Of a stretch of DNA of 64,000 nt, positions 46,428 through 54,268 are shown piece after piece. Within the stretch, counting starts at the first letter, position 1; each line of letters starts with the position of its first letter. The notes below the pieces were generated by a model. The model did not search any database. It had not been told where the DNA came from and was given only the letters and a program-made list of their open reading frames with translations. The stretch comes from Bacteroidota bacterium (lineage in GTDB: Bacteria; Bacteroidota; Bacteroidia; NS11-12g; UBA955): positions 1-64,000 of the forward strand of contig JAEUUL010000015.1 of the NCBI GenBank assembly GCA_016787485.1. Reading direction: 5' to 3'. The position numbers were made by a program, and so were the translations under genes.

Positions 46428-46445
46428 CAGGGATGTAGGGAGGGT

Positions 46446-47999
46446 TTATCGTGTTACCTGAATCTTCTTCACGGTTTGGTTCAGGAAAATGAAATAGGTG
46501 CCATCAGCCAGTGCACTTACATCCAGGGCCTGTGTCCCGGGTTTCATCTTTCCTTTCAGCTGGATGCGACCGGAAATGTCCCGGACCTGGAAGTCTCCGC
46601 CAGCGGAGGTGGTCACCTGCGTGCTTGCTGAGGCAGGGTTCGGATACACGGAAATCTGTGCTGTCTGTATATCTGCAACCGAGGCCGTTCCGAATTGGAC
46701 CTGATTGCTGCGGAACCTTATACTTCCTTTTCCGGATCCGCAATCTACCTCAGCAATGATAGCAATATAATAGCGGTTGCTCCCCTGAGGAGGATTCAGG
46801 TCTGAATAAGAGTTTTTTGTGGAAGCCACCCTGTCAATTTCCTGAAATGCTCCGCTGCCATTGCTGCGGTATATGGCGTAACCATTCAACGGATAGGCAC
46901 CCAGATAGGGTGACCAGTTCAGGTTGTTTTCACCCGATACCCCAAGGCTGGCGGTAAGGTGAGAGGTGGTGTGTATATAATAAATGGATTCCTCTGCAGC
47001 GTTGCCGCAAGAATCTATGGCCTTCAGGTAATAACTGTAGGCACGTTGTCTGGGATTGGAATTACTGTCAATAAACTTTGGGGTGGATGAGTAATTCACT
47101 GTCCCGATTTTCTCATATCCTCCGTTGTTTGCCTCCCGGTAGATTTCATATTTTTCTGTCCGTTTGCCAGGTGTTTTCTTCCACATCAGCATGTTTTTTC
47201 CGGTGTTACTGTCATTGGTCACCATACACAGGCTCTCAGCAAATGGCTCGAAAACAGTGATCATCACTGTATCTGAATAGGCAACGCAGCCCAAAGTTTG
47301 CTCCATGGCTATGGCATAATGCGGACCGGAAACGGTAGCCCGGACTTTACCATCATAACCGTATGGATACCAGCTTATTTTATTTGCCGAGCTGGCTTCG
47401 AGCCAGGTGGTATCCTGTTTGCAAATTGTTGTTTTTCCGGTTACGGTAATTTTGGGTTTATCCACTTTGATTTCTGTGATGTCCAGTATGTTGCTGGTGT
47501 CTTTACATCCGCTGTCGCTGGTGCTTACAAAATAGTATTTTCCTCCGCTGTTTATCGTAATTTCTGATTGGGTGCTTCCTGTATTCCATTTGCCGGGATA
47601 CTGGGAAGATGCAGTAAGGGTAAGGCTGCTGCCAGCGCAGAATGTTGTATAGAATGTGTTGCTGTAGGCATATACTTTGTTGTCCTGAATCTCAACAGAA
47701 ATACTTGCTGTAGTATCGAAGCAGCCTGCTGAATCCAATGCATATGCATAGTATACACCGGAATTATAAACCATCGTCTGGCCGCCAAAATTGCCTGTGC
47801 TCCAGACAATGAAAGGGGATCCGTTGCTCTTGGTTTCAAGAGTCACAGGGTCACAAGCGGTAATTTTTTTGTTACCGGATGTTAACTCCAAACCAAACTG
47901 ATTTGAAAAGCAGGAATTGGAATCCGGCAAAAATTGCGCATACACTTTTTGCGTAAGGCAGAAAAGGGCTAGAAATGTCAGAATGAACTGTTTTTTCAT
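46446..47999 (-). CDS. Ig/FN3 repeat protein with T9SS type A sorting domain
   Basis: A 517-residue secreted protein with a signal peptide (ILTFLALFCLTQKVYAQ). The N-terminal half has several Cys-paired Ig-like segments with the CDPVTLETKS and CKDTSN motifs. Two fibronectin type III repeats follow around residues ~260-430 (EKYEIYREANNGGYEKIG; NGYAIYRSNGSGAFQEID). The type A sorting domain closes it (ISVYPNPASASTQV, then ADGTYFIFLNQ). The start at 47999 (MKKQ) is preferred to an ATG or other start five codons upstream. Likely an adhesin or surface scaffold. Confidence 0.85.
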   Translation of the reverse strand: MKKQFILTFLALFCLTQKVYAQFLPDSNSCFSNQFGLELTSGNKKITACDPVTLETKSNGSPFIVWSTGNFGGQTMVYNSGVYYAYALDSAGCFDTTASISVEIQDNKVYAYSNTFYTTFCAGSSLTLTASSQYPGKWNTGSTQSEITINSGGKYYFVSTSDSGCKDTSNILDITEIKVDKPKITVTGKTTICKQDTTWLEASSANKISWYPYGYDGKVRATVSGPHYAIAMEQTLGCVAYSDTVMITVFEPFAESLCMVTNDSNTGKNMLMWKKTPGKRTEKYEIYREANNGGYEKIGTVNYSSTPKFIDSNSNPRQRAYSYYLKAIDSCGNAAEESIYYIHTTSHLTASLGVSGENNLNWSPYLGAYPLNGYAIYRSNGSGAFQEIDRVASTKNSYSDLNPPQGSNRYYIAIIAEVDCGSGKGSIRFRSNQVQFGTASVADIQTAQISVYPNPASASTQVTTSAGGDFQVRDISGRIQLKGKMKPGTQALDVSALADGTYFIFLNQTVKKIQVTR

Positions 48000-48010
48000 A
48001 CAGAGGAAAC

Positions 48011-48034
48011 ACAAAACCCTTTGATTGGTTTTGT
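48011..48034 (-). terminator. Weak hairpin after murB
   Basis: ACAAAACC (48011-48018) and GGTTTTGT (48027-48034) pair around an eight-base loop in the 112-base gap after murB. There is no clean T run, so termination is uncertain. It could also act in the leader of the downstream gene. Confidence 0.35.
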
Positions 48035-48111
48035 TTCTTCTGTCATAAAATTAACATATAGATTTCAGTGATAACCGGAGTTCTGTTCACCCCAATTACA
48101 AATAACCCATC

Positions 48112-49122
48112 CTACACAATATTTACTTCCATCTCCAACTGAACACCAAACTTTTCGAGCACGGATTGTTGCACATCCTGCGCCAGTTGTCGGATTTCTG
48201 CGCCGGTTCCACCACCGTAATTCACAAGCACCAGCGCCTGCCGGGAGTGCACACCCACCGCGCCGCGCCGGAATCCTTTCCAGCCTGCCTTTTCTATCAG
48301 CCAGCCCGCTGCCAGTTTTGTCCGGCCGGGACCAGCCTCAAATCGTTTCAGTTCGGGGTATTCTTCCTGCAGGTGGTCTGCCAGTGCTGAGTCCACCACC
48401 GGATTTTTGAAAAAACTGCCACAATTGCCCAGTTCAGCAGGATCGGGCAGTTTGCTGCGTCGAATGGCAATCACCGCTTCTGCTACTTCTTTGATCCCCG
48501 GATTACTAACACCCATAGCAGCCAACTCAGCCTGAATGTCTCCATAGCGGGTATGAACCGCCGGTTTTTTATTCAGTTTTAACAGAACCTGGAGAATAAA
48601 ATATCTGCCTTTCCCTTTATTTTTAAACAGACTATCGCGGTACCCGAAATGGCAGTCGGAGTAATGAAATGTGCGCAACATACCGGTATGCATGTCAAAG
48701 GCAATCAGGCTGTGAAACACGTCTTTCAGTTCCACACCGTAGGCTCCGATGTTTTGCACCGGCGCGGCGCCCACTGTGCCTGGTATCAGGCTCATATTCT
48801 CTATTCCTCCCCATCCCTGATTGACAGACCATTGCACACACGCATGCCAGTTTTCCCCACCGCCCAGTTCAACCAAAACGTTTTCTTCGTCCTCCTGAAT
48901 TATCGTCCTGCCCGGAACCCGGTTCAGCAAAACCAGTCCTTCATAATCCCGGGTGAAAACAATGTTGCTTCCTCCCCCAAGTATTAGCATTGGTTGATGC
49001 AGCTTACCTTCATTGTAAAGTACCCCGAGGTCTGCAGCACTTTTTATTTCACACAGTGAATCAGCAGTAGCCTGCAGGTGAAAGGTGTTGTACGGCAGCA
49101 GAGAAACGTCGTGCTGAATCAC
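48112..49122 (-). CDS. murB: UDP-N-acetylenolpyruvoylglucosamine reductase
   Basis: A 336-residue FAD enzyme that makes UDP-N-acetylmuramate. The FAD-binding signature GGGSNIVF, the SLIPGTVGAAPVQNIGAYG segment, the YRDSLFK motif and the catalytic Ser in NCGSFFKNPVV are present, with the C-terminal MurB domain to ~330. The YGDIQAEL segment fits the E. coli type (type I). The start is GTG (49120-49122), only five bases after a TAATTTG-like box, so it is probably leaderless. Confidence 0.95.
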   Translation of the reverse strand: MIQHDVSLLPYNTFHLQATADSLCEIKSAADLGVLYNEGKLHQPMLILGGGSNIVFTRDYEGLVLLNRVPGRTIIQEDEENVLVELGGGENWHACVQWSVNQGWGGIENMSLIPGTVGAAPVQNIGAYGVELKDVFHSLIAFDMHTGMLRTFHYSDCHFGYRDSLFKNKGKGRYFILQVLLKLNKKPAVHTRYGDIQAELAAMGVSNPGIKEVAEAVIAIRRSKLPDPAELGNCGSFFKNPVVDSALADHLQEEYPELKRFEAGPGRTKLAAGWLIEKAGWKGFRRGAVGVHSRQALVLVNYGGGTGAEIRQLAQDVQQSVLEKFGVQLEMEVNIV

Positions 49123-49198
49123 AATGGCAAATTACGGGCTATTGAACTGTATCACGGGAATTAACATCACAATTTCATGACATTTGAAACCATTTGCC

Positions 49199-49206
49199 TA
49201 CTTTCG
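49199..49206 (+). promoter_or_regulatory. -7 box of the crtZ operon
   Basis: TACTTTCG, the same variant as before the DUF4173 gene, ends 13 bases before the crtZ ATG. Confidence 0.45.
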
Positions 49207-49219
49207 TGTTTATTCAGTC

Positions 49220-49675
49220 ATGGAATTGCTTGGGCATTTTACCGTGTTGCTTGGCTTCTTCTTTCTCATGGAAGGGGTAGCCTGGTTTACACACAAATAT
49301 ATTATGCACGGCTTCGGCTGGATTTTGCACAAAAGTCATCATGAACCCAGAAAAGGGGCATTTGAACTCAACGATTTATATGGATTTATTTTTGCAATTC
49401 CCTCGGTTTGGCTCATTGTAGCAGGATCTGCTGAAATGGACTGGCGCTTCTTCGCGGGGTTGGGAATTGCCTTATATGGATTGGCTTATTTCCTGGTTCA
49501 TGATGTTTTCGTCCATCAGCGGGTAAAATGGTTGAAACGCACTCAGGTGCCTTATTTCCGGGCCATGCGCAAAACCCATCATTTGCATCATTCCGTGCAT
49601 ACAAAAGAACATGCCCAGGCTTTCGGATTTTTGTTTGTGCTGCCCAAATTTTACAGGAGGTACAGCCGTGGCTAA
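49220..49675 (+). CDS. crtZ: Beta-carotene 3-hydroxylase
   Basis: A 151-residue membrane di-iron hydroxylase that adds 3-hydroxyl groups to beta-ionone rings. The four histidine motifs are present: HKYIMH, HKSHH, HDVFVHQ and HHLHH. Three or four transmembrane helices are visible. The ATG at 49220 is used because the promoter lies between it and the upstream in-frame TTG. It overlaps crtI by eight bases. Its substrate needs a beta ring, yet no lycopene cyclase is in the window. Confidence 0.93.
   Translation: MELLGHFTVLLGFFFLMEGVAWFTHKYIMHGFGWILHKSHHEPRKGAFELNDLYGFIFAIPSVWLIVAGSAEMDWRFFAGLGIALYGLAYFLVHDVFVHQRVKWLKRTQVPYFRAMRKTHHLHHSVHTKEHAQAFGFLFVLPKFYRRYSRG
49655..49660 (+). promoter_or_regulatory. 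Shine-Dalgarno site of crtI
   Basis: AGGAGG, followed by T, sits seven bases before the GTG at 49668 and inside the crtZ tail. It decides the crtI start. Confidence 0.55.
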
Positions 49676-51149
49676 AACAGCATTGGTGGTGGGCGCAGGT
49701 CTGGGCGGTCTTGCAACGGCATTGCGGCTTCACAAGCAGGGTTACCAGGTGCAGGTGGTTGAAAAACACAGTACCGCAGGCGGCCGGCTGAACGTTTTGG
49801 AAAAGGACGGATTCCGCTGGGATATTGGCCCCTCCTTTTTTTCAATGAGCTATGAGTTCAGGGAATTGTTCGCTTATCTGGAAGAGCCCATTCCATTCGA
49901 ATTGGTTGAACTGGACCCCCTGTATGCCGTGAACATAGCGGGCAACCCCCGCACTTATCTGATATACAAAGACCTGGCCCGACTGGCTGAAGAGTTTGCC
50001 GATGTGGAACCGAATATGGAATTCAAGGCCAGAAAATATCTGGATTCTGCGGCACGCATCTTTCACGATACCGAGCATCTCATCATTAAACGCAACTTCG
50101 ATGGGATACTTTCCTATATCATGAGTCTGGCCAGGGTGCCAAAAAAACACCTGCCCAAACTTTTCCGCAGTTTCTGGACTGAACTGGAACGACATTTTGA
50201 AAGTGAAGAAGTGAAAATCATTTTCTCTCTGGTCGCGTTCTTCCTCGGTGCTACTCCATTCAATACCCCAAGCATTTACAGTTTGCTGAACTATACAGAA
50301 CTCGAACACGACGGCTACTGGAATGTGAAAGGAGGGATGTATAACATCGTCACCGGAATTCTGGAACTGATGGAGAAGAAAGGCATTGCCATTTATTACA
50401 ACACGGAAATTGTGAGCCATACCCCAAATGGCAAGGGCCTGAAATACCTGATGGATACAACAGGGAAGCAATGGCAGGCAGACCTGTTCGTCATCAATGG
50501 AGATGCTGCCGGGTTTCGCGGACAGGTATTCCAGCGCAAGAAGTACAGCGAAGAAAAACTGGACAAGATGGACTGGACCATGGCACCGTTTACCATGTAT
50601 CTGGGTGTAAAAGGCAAACTGGATAAGATCCACCATCACAACTATTATCTGGGCAACAATTTCAGGGGGTATGCCGATGCCATTTTCAGGCAGGGTGTAG
50701 CTCCGGAAAAACCTTATTACTACGTGAATGTGCACAGCAAGAGCAATCCGGAATGCGCCCCGGAAGGCCATGAGGCGGTTTTCATCCTATGCCCGGTCCC
50801 CGATTTGCGTCTGAAGCCGGACTGGTCTGATGCGGATGTGCTTGGGGATGAAATTATCAAGGATTTAAGCCAGCGCAGCGGAGTGGATATTGCAAACAAT
50901 CTCGTAAGCAAAACTGTTTATACCCCTGTGGAATGGCAGAATATGTTCAATTTGTACAGAGGCAGTGGTTTGGGTCTTGCCCATGGAATGATGCAGATAG
51001 GGGCCCTTCGTCCGGCAAATAAAGACGAGGAGTTTCCAAACGTATATTATGTGGGTGCAAGCACGCACCCCGGCACTGGTCTTCCTATCGTAGTCATTGG
51101 CAGTAAATTGGTAACTGAAAGAATTGTACATGAGCATCCACTTGTTTGA
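49668..51149 (+). CDS. crtI: Phytoene desaturase
   Basis: A 493-residue FAD-dependent desaturase that converts phytoene to neurosporene or lycopene. The dinucleotide-binding motif GAGLGGLATALRLHKQGY opens the protein, followed by GGRLNVLEKDGFRWDIGPSFF. The C-terminal GASTHPGTGLPIVVIG motif is the CrtI signature. The GTG at 49668 is set by a strong SD and by the FAD motif. It overlaps crtZ by eight bases and crtB by 20 bases. Confidence 0.94.
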   Translation: MAKTALVVGAGLGGLATALRLHKQGYQVQVVEKHSTAGGRLNVLEKDGFRWDIGPSFFSMSYEFRELFAYLEEPIPFELVELDPLYAVNIAGNPRTYLIYKDLARLAEEFADVEPNMEFKARKYLDSAARIFHDTEHLIIKRNFDGILSYIMSLARVPKKHLPKLFRSFWTELERHFESEEVKIIFSLVAFFLGATPFNTPSIYSLLNYTELEHDGYWNVKGGMYNIVTGILELMEKKGIAIYYNTEIVSHTPNGKGLKYLMDTTGKQWQADLFVINGDAAGFRGQVFQRKKYSEEKLDKMDWTMAPFTMYLGVKGKLDKIHHHNYYLGNNFRGYADAIFRQGVAPEKPYYYVNVHSKSNPECAPEGHEAVFILCPVPDLRLKPDWSDADVLGDEIIKDLSQRSGVDIANNLVSKTVYTPVEWQNMFNLYRGSGLGLAHGMMQIGALRPANKDEEFPNVYYVGASTHPGTGLPIVVIGSKLVTERIVHEHPLV

Positions 51150-51981
51150 CCATACCGCGAAGGCCATAAGCAGACGGGTTGCACTGAATTACAGTACCAG
51201 TTTCTCGCTGGGCATCCGCTTGTTGGCCAAGGAATACCGCTGGCCTGTATTTGCCATTTATGGTTTTGTGCGGGTAGCAGATGAAATTGTAGATACCTTT
51301 CATGGGCACGATAAAGCCCGGTTGCTGGCAGAATTCCGTGAGCAAACTTACCGTGCGCTGCAAGATGGAATCAGCACCAATCCCGTACTGCACAGTTTTC
51401 AGCTGGCAGCAAACCAATACAGCATTGGAAAGGATTTGATAGAGCCATTTTTTGAAAGCATGGCTGAAGACCTGAAAAAAGACAGCCATACACAGCGCAC
51501 CTACTCTGAATACATCTATGGCAGCGCAGAAGTCGTGGGCCTCATGTGCCTGAAAGTGTTCTGCAGGGGCAATCAAAAGCAGTATCAAAGTCTGGAACCC
51601 AATGCGCGCAGCCTGGGCGCAGCTTTCCAAAAAGTAAACTTCCTGCGCGACATGCGCAGCGATCTGGAAGACCGTGGCAGGGTATATTTCCCCGGTGTGG
51701 ATTTTCAGTCGTTCTCAGATGCCGATAAAATTAAAATCATACAGGATGTAAAAGCCGATTTCAAACATGCCTATGCCGGAATTGTAAGGCTGCCTGTAGG
51801 TTCCAGACTGGGTGTGTATACAGCCTATATCTATTATCTCAAGTTGCTTGAAAAAATAGAACGTACCACGGCAAGAGAAATTCTGGAGAGCCGGATCCGC
51901 ATACCCAATTCACAGAAACTGGTGCTGCTGGCAAAAAGCTATGTGAAGGAAAAGCTGATGCACGCTGCGATATACCTGTAA
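51130..51981 (+). CDS. crtB: Phytoene synthase
   Basis: A 283-residue enzyme that condenses two geranylgeranyl diphosphates to phytoene. The first Asp-rich motif is DEIVD (residues 51-55) and the second is RDMRSD, with Asp174 and Asp178, in NFLRDMRSDLEDRGRVYFP. The length is normal. It overlaps crtI by 20 bases. With crtZ and crtI it forms a three-gene operon; GGPP synthase and cyclase are absent. Confidence 0.95.
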   Translation: MSIHLFDHTAKAISRRVALNYSTSFSLGIRLLAKEYRWPVFAIYGFVRVADEIVDTFHGHDKARLLAEFREQTYRALQDGISTNPVLHSFQLAANQYSIGKDLIEPFFESMAEDLKKDSHTQRTYSEYIYGSAEVVGLMCLKVFCRGNQKQYQSLEPNARSLGAAFQKVNFLRDMRSDLEDRGRVYFPGVDFQSFSDADKIKIIQDVKADFKHAYAGIVRLPVGSRLGVYTAYIYYLKLLEKIERTTAREILESRIRIPNSQKLVLLAKSYVKEKLMHAAIYL

Positions 51982-52039
51982 CAGGTTTTTTGGTTAACCG
52001 CATGCGCAGGCCCGCCATTTGAAGACAGCTTCTGTGTCA

Positions 52040-53395
52040 TCATCCGAACAACCAGCCAAAGACCTCATCCACCCGCGCAAAAGTGTGAATCCGGATTTTG
52101 AAATCCTTTCGGGTAATCTTGTTGTAACGGGAAATAACGATGTCTTCAAAGCCCAGTTTTTCTGCTTCAGCGATGCGCTGTTCTATGCGCTGAACCGCCC
52201 TTAGTTCGCCACTCAGACCTATTTCTCCGCAAAACACACAGTTGCCGGGGACCAACATGCCCTGATAGCTGCTCATGATGGCAGTAGCCAGTGCGATATC
52301 CAGGCCGGGATCTTCTATACGAATGCCACCGGCAATGTTTACGAATACATCCTGCTGCCCCAGCCTGAAACCGCAGCGTTTTTCCAGCACAGCGAGCAAC
52401 ATATTCAGCCTGCGCAGGTCGAATCCTGTGGAGGATCGTTGCGGGGTACCATAAACTGCGCTGCTTACAAGAGCCTGCGTTTCTATCATCAGTGGGCGCA
52501 TGCCTTCCAGTGCCGCAGCTACAGCTATGCCACTGAGGGGCTCATCACGCTGGGCAAGCAGGATTTCACTGGGGTTTTTTACCCCTGTCAGCCCGTTTCC
52601 TGTCATTTCATAGATGCCCATTTCATGGGTGCTGCCAAAGCGGTTTTTCAGGGTGCGAAGGATGCGGTACGCGTGGTGTCGGTCTCCCTCAAACTGCAAT
52701 ACCGTATCCACCATGTGTTCCAGCAGCTTGGGACCGGCAATGCTGCCGTCTTTGGTAATATGACCGATAAGAAAAACGGGAACATGTTCTTCCTTGGCAA
52801 ACCGCAACAGCCGTCCTGTGCATTCCCTTATCTGTGATATGCTTCCCGGTGTGGCATCCAGTGCCTCGGTATACAGGGTTTGCACGGAATCTATAATTAC
52901 CAGGCCGGGCTTGCTTGTATCCATGGCTTCCAGAATATTTTCCAGCAGAGTTTCCGCCAATACTTCGCATTCCCGGTTATGGATGCCGGTGCGTTCTGCC
53001 CTCAGCCGTATTTGTTCTTCACTTTCTTCCCCGCTTACATAAAGTACTTTTTGTTTTGCCTGTAAGGCAAGCTGCAGCAACAAAGTGCTTTTGCCTATGC
53101 CGGGTTCTCCTCCCAGCAATATCACACTGCCGGGTACAATGCCGCCTCCCAACACCAGATTCAGTTCTTCATCCGAAACCGGAATGCGGGGTGCAGCATC
53201 TGGTGCAATGTCTTCAATTTTCCGGGGCTGTGGCTTTTCCCGTTTCTGGTTTTTGCCCCAGGCTGCAACTTTGGTGGCTTGAATCACTTCCTCGGCAAAG
53301 GTATTCCACTCCCCGCAGGACGGGCATTTCCCAATCCATTTGCTGCTTTCATGGCCACAATTGCGGCAGAAATATGTAGTGCGGCTTTTGGCCAT
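52040..53395 (-). CDS. radA: DNA repair protein RadA (Sms)
   Basis: A 451-residue branch-migration ATPase. The N-terminal zinc finger has Cys10, Cys13, Cys24 and Cys27. Walker A is GGEPGIGKSTLLL, and the RadA-specific KNRFGSTHEMGIYEM motif is present. A Lon-protease-like domain closes the protein (~300-451). It stands alone on the minus strand. Confidence 0.96.
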   Translation of the reverse strand: MAKSRTTYFCRNCGHESSKWIGKCPSCGEWNTFAEEVIQATKVAAWGKNQKREKPQPRKIEDIAPDAAPRIPVSDEELNLVLGGGIVPGSVILLGGEPGIGKSTLLLQLALQAKQKVLYVSGEESEEQIRLRAERTGIHNRECEVLAETLLENILEAMDTSKPGLVIIDSVQTLYTEALDATPGSISQIRECTGRLLRFAKEEHVPVFLIGHITKDGSIAGPKLLEHMVDTVLQFEGDRHHAYRILRTLKNRFGSTHEMGIYEMTGNGLTGVKNPSEILLAQRDEPLSGIAVAAALEGMRPLMIETQALVSSAVYGTPQRSSTGFDLRRLNMLLAVLEKRCGFRLGQQDVFVNIAGGIRIEDPGLDIALATAIMSSYQGMLVPGNCVFCGEIGLSGELRAVQRIEQRIAEAEKLGFEDIVISRYNKITRKDFKIRIHTFARVDEVFGWLFG

Positions 53396-53582
53396 GCTGC
53401 AAAATTCCCTTTCCCGGGTGGTTTGCTGTCAGCAAGTTTTGCACCGGCCGTATCTTCGTCTCCTCCTGCATGGGTAAGACTGATTACCAGCGTTATAGAA
53501 GGACAAAGCCAACAGTGTAAGCAGAAGGAAAGCAACTCCTTATATTATTTAGAAACATTCTAATTTGATTCGGTCCGGATTG

Positions 53583-53590
53583 TATCTTTG
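53583..53590 (+). promoter_or_regulatory. -7 box of the Nfu gene
   Basis: TATCTTTG matches TAnnTTTG and ends 14 bases before the ATG. The 209-base gap 53396-53604 contains this box, and I see no other feature in it. Confidence 0.5.
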
Positions 53591-53604
53591 CAGTACAGTT
53601 TATC

Positions 53605-54174
53605 ATGGAAAAGCAAATGCAGGACATCGTAACCGTATATGCCGAAGCAACACCCAACCCGGCCAGTATGAAATTTGTAGCCAGCCGGATGTTGCTGCCC
53701 AATGACAGTGCAGACTTCCGAACCAGGGAAAGTGCCACAGACAGCCCTCTGGCAACCGCATTGTTTGAGCTGCCTTTTGTGAAGGGTGTCTTTATCATGA
53801 ACAATTTTGTTTCTGTAACCAAGAATGATGATTACGAATGGTTCGACCTGATAGCTGACCTGCGTGGCTTTGTCACAGAATGGATTGAAGCAGGCAAGCC
53901 GGTAGTGAATCCCAAAAAAGCACTCAGCCCGGAAGAAGAAACCGAAGTAGAACGCAAAATCCGCCAGTTGCTGGAAGACCATGTGAAGCCTGCCGTTGAG
54001 ATGGACGGTGGTGCAATTGACTTTAAAAGCTTCGAAAATGGGGTGGTAACCGTTCAAATGAAGGGAAGTTGCAGTGGTTGTCCCTCTTCCACCATGACCC
54101 TGAAGGCCGGTATCGAAAACCTGCTGAAACGCATGGTGCCTGAGGTTCAGGCTGTTGAGGCCGAGGCGGTCTAA
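53605..54174 (+). CDS. Nfu-type iron-sulfur cluster scaffold
   Basis: A 189-residue protein that carries and delivers Fe-S clusters. The N-terminal Nfu_N domain (residues ~5-95: YAEATPNPASMKFV, ELPFVKGVFIMNNFVSVTK) precedes a NifU-C domain (~110-185) with the cluster-binding CxxC in GSCSGCPSS. The combination is typical of Bacteroidota Nfu proteins. It may start at the ATG at 53617 as well. Confidence 0.93.
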   Translation: MEKQMQDIVTVYAEATPNPASMKFVASRMLLPNDSADFRTRESATDSPLATALFELPFVKGVFIMNNFVSVTKNDDYEWFDLIADLRGFVTEWIEAGKPVVNPKKALSPEEETEVERKIRQLLEDHVKPAVEMDGGAIDFKSFENGVVTVQMKGSCSGCPSSTMTLKAGIENLLKRMVPEVQAVEAEAV

Positions 54175-54249
54175 CCTTTTCCACAAAAAAACACATTTTT
54201 TTTCGGCGTTTAGTATTTTATACTCTTGCGCAATTGAATTTACATTCCT

Positions 54250-54257
54250 TACATTCG
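54250..54257 (+). promoter_or_regulatory. -7 box of the PKD-cargo gene
   Basis: TACATTCG, a TTCG variant of the box, with TTG at 54226-54228 and a 21-base spacer. The ATG follows 11 bases downstream. Confidence 0.45.
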
Positions 54258-54268
54258 TAGTTCAACGA

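Noticed and set aside
49842-50771. A 309-codon minus-strand frame inside crtI
   Set aside because: It is the shadow of an unambiguous CrtI.
53396-53604. A possible tRNA or small RNA in the radA-Nfu gap
   Set aside because: No T-arm GTTCGAATC-like motif or cloverleaf pairing; only a -7 box is visible.
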